This document shows, piece after piece, positions 51,970-55,238 of a stretch of DNA of 55,238 nucleotides. Position 1 is the first letter of the stretch. Every line of letters begins with the position of its first letter. Location: NCBI GenBank assembly GCA_016212925.1, contig JACRDF010000033.1, positions 1 through 55,238 on the forward strand. Reading direction: 5' to 3'. The translations under genes and the position numbers were made by a program. Source of the DNA: Desulfomonile tiedjei (lineage in GTDB: Bacteria; Desulfobacterota; Desulfomonilia; Desulfomonilales; Desulfomonilaceae). Below the pieces are notes generated by a model. The model did no database searches and was not told the DNA's origin. It was given only the letters and a program-made list of their open reading frames with translations.

Positions 51970-53658
51970 ATGTTTCATTCGAGATTCGTCCGGCTGCTCA
52001 TAGGGATGTTCTTGGTGAACCTGTTCTTCGGGGCAAGTTCATCCTCCGCCTGGGAATTTTCAATGGAGGGCGAGCTGGTCTGGAAGAACCGATTCGTCGG
52101 ACAACTCGGATCTAGGGGCTTCTTCGGGAAGTACGACCTGGACAATAGTTCTACACCAGGGAATTTCGCCTCGGTCAACGGCTGGGTGAGCGGAAAACTC
52201 AACGATCTCTCGTCATCCAGTAGCGCTGCCGATCAGGTTATGGAGACGAATGTTCTTCCAGAGCTGAGAATCAATTCTGCCATGAGACTGAGAGGCGAAT
52301 ATCGGATCGGAGCCTTCGGCGACCCCATAGCCTCGTCATACACCAATTCCACGAGTCCGGGAGTTCAGGTTGCTATTTCAGAGGGGCAGTGGACCATGTG
52401 GTGGTTTAGCGCCCAAACTCCTTGGGGAATAGTGACCTATGGAAAAAGACCGTTTAATTTTGGGTGCGGACTCCAGTACAATGGAGCCGAGGACCTGACT
52501 TCAGAATCATTGCTCCTGGTGGCGCCCACAGGTCCATTGAGAATCGGAGTCGGTTTCTATCCGTGGAGGCAGCAGCCGGACAACCCTTTTAGACAAGATC
52601 AGCCTAACAATTCGATTCCCCAAACAACCGAGAATCCGTACTTCAATCCTCTGGATACGAACGCAGTTCTGGCTTTGTCGCCGACCGCGTTCATTACTTT
52701 CGACGCCGGACCGATTTCCGTAGGCATGGTAGCTGAATACTTTAGCTTTCACAGAGGGCCTGAATCCCAACGGTCCCAAATCGACCGAGCATCTTTTCCC
52801 ACGAGCGATGTCGTCGGCACGGACGGCGGAATATTTCTCAAATACAATAACGGAAGGTATTTTCTCAACGCTGAGTTGGACTGGGTCAACAAAACCACTA
52901 AATTCCAACGATCTCTGAATGGAACCTTCCTCGGGACGCCTGACCGAGCGGACGGAACCGGAAGCCTGTTTGCTCCTCGGTACATTGAAGCCTGGAGATG
53001 GATGGTGGAGACGGGCCTCATGGCTGGCCCGATCAAGGCCTCCTTCATTTACGCGTGGCTGCCAGGGCCGGATAGAAGGCACGGTGTGGTCATCGATAGA
53101 CAGCCGTATTTTTACGGCTTTGCCAACAACGGACTATTCATGCCGTACAGCCTTGTCATGAACTTCTATTACGGCGGAGGCTTGAACTTGTTCAACCTGA
53201 ACACGGACGGGTACCTTAACGACGCCTCGATTCTCGCTGCAAGACTGGACTATGCCGCGGCATCCAATTTGAATCTCTTTGGAAGCTTTTGCTGGTTTGA
53301 CAGAGCATCCGCACAGGGTTACGGATGGGGATTCATGCGGCCTGGGCCTACGGGCACCACGGTTCAATTCCAGAACCTAAGCACCATCAATGCCGCCACG
53401 ACGGGTGCGCCTTCGATTCCCGACAACAATCTGGGATGGGAGATTGACGCCGGTATAGACTGGCAATTGCTGGACAAATGGACTGTGAGAATGGCGGCAG
53501 GCTACTGGCAACCGGGAAGGTGGTTCAATTACGCCTGCATTGATAAGACCGTTCCGAACTGGGACAACCCATCTCCAGCTAATCAGTTCGGGATCAATCC
53601 CAACCGGGTGATCGATCCTGTGACTGCGATCAAGGTTTTCGTTATTGTTGAGTTTTGA
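51970..53658 (+). CDS. Large outer-membrane beta-barrel protein
   Basis: A 562-residue protein. A signal peptide (LLIGMFLVNLFFGASSSSAW) precedes long beta-rich sequence with many aromatic and Asn/Gly turns (GKYDLDNSSTPGNFASVNG; NNGLFMPYSLVMNFYYGGGL). It ends KVFVIVEF, with a terminal Phe typical of barrel insertion. The sequence resembles large porin-like proteins of Desulfobacterota, with no known solute. It directly precedes a five-haem cytochrome gene (50-base gap), so they may form an outer-membrane electron or solute path. Confidence 0.78.
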   Translation: MFHSRFVRLLIGMFLVNLFFGASSSSAWEFSMEGELVWKNRFVGQLGSRGFFGKYDLDNSSTPGNFASVNGWVSGKLNDLSSSSSAADQVMETNVLPELRINSAMRLRGEYRIGAFGDPIASSYTNSTSPGVQVAISEGQWTMWWFSAQTPWGIVTYGKRPFNFGCGLQYNGAEDLTSESLLLVAPTGPLRIGVGFYPWRQQPDNPFRQDQPNNSIPQTTENPYFNPLDTNAVLALSPTAFITFDAGPISVGMVAEYFSFHRGPESQRSQIDRASFPTSDVVGTDGGIFLKYNNGRYFLNAELDWVNKTTKFQRSLNGTFLGTPDRADGTGSLFAPRYIEAWRWMVETGLMAGPIKASFIYAWLPGPDRRHGVVIDRQPYFYGFANNGLFMPYSLVMNFYYGGGLNLFNLNTDGYLNDASILAARLDYAAASNLNLFGSFCWFDRASAQGYGWGFMRPGPTGTTVQFQNLSTINAATTGAPSIPDNNLGWEIDAGIDWQLLDKWTVRMAAGYWQPGRWFNYACIDKTVPNWDNPSPANQFGINPNRVIDPVTAIKVFVIVEF

Positions 53659-53707
53659 CAAACTGGCCGAGTTTTCTGCCGCTGGTCTACATAGGAGGTT
53701 CAGGCCC

Positions 53708-54985
53708 ATGAGAAAGGCATGTATCTTTGTCATGGCGCTCTTGATGATCGCAGGGACCTTGGCCCTGGTCTATTTGGAGAAGAGCGCGGCACAAGCCCAA
53801 CAGCAGCCTGTAGCGGAACAGAAGAAATTCGTATCCAAGTCCAAAGATTTTCCCCAGGGTACGGCCACTCCATCAGCCGAGTGCGGAGAATGCCATCAGG
53901 CAATCTACCGAGAGTACGCTTTTGGATTCGGGACCGATCTCATGTACAAACCGATGGCTTACAAGGACCCGAAGCAGGAATTACTCTCGCTTTCGGGAAG
54001 AGTCCTGACTGCTGGTTCAGCACACTCATTTGCGGGAACGGACCCCTGGCCTGTACACGCTCGCGATGTGGAGGAAGGAGGAAGATCCTGTAATGTTTGC
54101 CATTACCCTGAACCCTTTGATATTCCCGATTTGGACAAGCCTGAGATCGAGCGACCCAAAGCGCGTCCTCAAGGCAAAGAATCACTTGGAATCACCTGCG
54201 CCAGTTGCCATCTCACCCCGGAGGGCAAGATTCGAGGACCCTATGGAGCTGAAGCACCACATGAAACCGTTAAGGAACCAAAGATAAAGACGGCAGCCAT
54301 GTGTGCTCATTGCCACTCCGTTGGAAAACGCGTGGTTGCTAAACAGACCCAGACCTTCCTGGAATGGCGAGAAGATTTTCATAAACCGGGCTTGGGTTCT
54401 CAACAGTGCCAAGACTGTCACATGCCTGGAACTCTTCGGAAGTCGGCTGAGAATGAGGATGTGCCAGTCAGGGCAGTGGCAAGACACCTATGGACCGGTG
54501 GACATTCTCCCCAACGGTTATCAGGCGCATTGAGCCTTGTCATTGTGTCAGAGAAAGAATCAACATCAGCCCTCAATTTTCATATCATCAACATAGGGGC
54601 AGGACATTCCGTTCCCACAGGCTCGAACCGACGAGGCATGTATCTCAAAGCCGATGTGGCTGATGGCAAAGGCATAGTTGTAGCAAGACAGGACTGGATG
54701 TTCGCTCCTTGGTATGGGGATCGTCCGGATGACAAGGCTTTCCTTGAAGAAGATAAGAAACGCCCGGATGCTATTTCGGCCAGTATGGCTGATGCGCAGG
54801 GTCCCCACGAAACCATTATTCGAGCCGGAGAGGAGCGTATCCTGTCCTGGGACCCGAAGTTAAAAACAGGCGAATATGAAGTCCGAGCAAGCCTGATCTA
54901 CGACCTGAATCGATACAACGATCCGAATTTTGAGGGAGATCAGACCACATTATTTCGGAAAAGCCTGCCTCTTAGAGTCAAGTAA
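53708..54985 (+). CDS. Periplasmic five-haem cytochrome c
   Basis: A 425-residue exported protein. The N-terminal helix (KACIFVMALLMIAGTLALVYL) is a signal or anchor. Five CXXCH haem sites are seen: CGECH, CNVCH, CASCH, CAHCH and CQDCH, within about the first 245 residues. The C-terminal 170 residues are haem-free and beta-rich, with NIGAGHSVPTGSNRRG. Such proteins transfer electrons outside the inner membrane. AGGAGG precedes ATG 53708. A role in extracellular or periplasmic chromate reduction is suggested only by its location. Confidence 0.9.
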   Translation: MRKACIFVMALLMIAGTLALVYLEKSAAQAQQQPVAEQKKFVSKSKDFPQGTATPSAECGECHQAIYREYAFGFGTDLMYKPMAYKDPKQELLSLSGRVLTAGSAHSFAGTDPWPVHARDVEEGGRSCNVCHYPEPFDIPDLDKPEIERPKARPQGKESLGITCASCHLTPEGKIRGPYGAEAPHETVKEPKIKTAAMCAHCHSVGKRVVAKQTQTFLEWREDFHKPGLGSQQCQDCHMPGTLRKSAENEDVPVRAVARHLWTGGHSPQRLSGALSLVIVSEKESTSALNFHIINIGAGHSVPTGSNRRGMYLKADVADGKGIVVARQDWMFAPWYGDRPDDKAFLEEDKKRPDAISASMADAQGPHETIIRAGEERILSWDPKLKTGEYEVRASLIYDLNRYNDPNFEGDQTTLFRKSLPLRVK

Positions 54986-55116
54986 ATCAACTGAGTGAAA
55001 ACGCGGCCACGGCGTTGGCCTCAGAGCCTTTATACCGATTCGCGTTCAAAAAGGCGGCCTTAGGAATGGCCGGTCCCCATGCCCGCCATGTTCACTGGTA
55101 CGAAAGCGCATTGGTA

Positions 55117-55238
55117 GTGCGCCAGGCGCAGCTTGGCATCTCTTGCAGGGTGCGAGTCCCTGTCGGGTAAGGCCCAACCAGCCACCCGTATCGAGTGTTG
55201 CGGATACTAGGAGGATGCAATTTAGGGCAAACGAACGA
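55117..55238 (+). mobile_element. Probable 5' end of a group II intron, truncated by window end
   Basis: The sequence from 55117 starts GTGCGCC, the usual 5' end of bacterial group II introns, and continues with GCAGGGTGCGAGTCCCTGT and AAGGCCCAACCAGCCACCC. These match the style of domain I in such introns. The maturase gene and 3' end would lie past 55238. The 130 bases before it (54986-55116) hold no gene I recognise. Confidence 0.5.

Overview
The window looks like the chromosome of an anaerobic, metabolically versatile Gram-negative bacterium, most likely of the Desulfobacterota (deltaproteobacterial, Desulfomonile/Syntrophobacter-like). This is inferred from the mix of a 2-hydroxyacyl-CoA dehydratase family protein, a NuoG-like/GltD-like iron-sulfur redox pair, many PAS/GAF two-component proteins, a sigma-54 activator, a multihaem cytochrome c and outer-membrane barrel proteins. 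No 16S rRNA gene is present, so the taxonomy is tentative.

Layout. (1) 428-7621, plus strand: a surface-polysaccharide locus with a WbqC-like protein, a family 2 glycosyltransferase, a NeuD-like acyltransferase, a methyltransferase, a VOC protein, an FkbH-like HAD protein, an acyl carrier protein and a DegT aminotransferase. (2) 7622-8234: nested inverted repeats resembling a MITE. (3) 8235-10816, minus: an orphan 2-hydroxyacyl-CoA dehydratase subunit, an SDR and a VOC protein; a possible structured RNA leader lies before the dehydratase gene. (4) 11179-12623: a TIGR03067-like secreted protein, then a brnT-brnA toxin-antitoxin pair lying between a partial tRNA-Arg copy and the intact tRNA-Arg(CCG). 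(5) 12699-23082, minus: six collinear genes coupling a two-protein iron-sulfur/flavin redox module to two REC-GAF proteins and two histidine kinases. (6) 23560-29819, plus: a small unknown protein, a solute-binding protein, TatD, a large hybrid kinase and a radical SAM enzyme. (7) 29893-33539, minus: VOC, DJ-1/PfpI, sugar-phosphate nucleotidyltransferase and ThiF-like proteins, with two copies of a paired-hairpin repeat on either side of the ThiF gene. (8) 33872-40142, plus: a 1485-residue protein with PPDK-like ATP-binding and phosphohistidine segments but no PEP/pyruvate barrel, followed by a GAF-type sigma-54 activator. (9) 40166-43728: outer-membrane and secreted proteins, a lactate-dehydrogenase remnant, a small conserved-looking protein, a repeat element and a cupin. 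(10) 43797-54985: a divergent chromate-resistance region. The minus arm has chrB, a small protein, an HD-domain protein and an MFS transporter. The plus arm has a zinc-ribbon peptide, a rhodanese, a stand-alone ChrB C-terminal domain and chrA, followed by two DUF1259-type modules in one secreted protein, a DUF1080-like protein, an outer-membrane protein and a five-haem cytochrome c. (11) 55117 to the end: probably the 5' end of a group II intron, cut by the window edge.

The most promising candidates for undescribed biology are the PEP-independent-looking phosphohistidine enzyme with its sigma-54 neighbour, the redox/two-component gene block whose molybdopterin-type subunit has Ser in place of the catalytic Cys/Sec, the chromate locus extended by an outer-membrane/cytochrome set, and the FkbH/ACP-dependent glycan locus. 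All functional statements come from reading motifs and family resemblance by eye; no database search was run.
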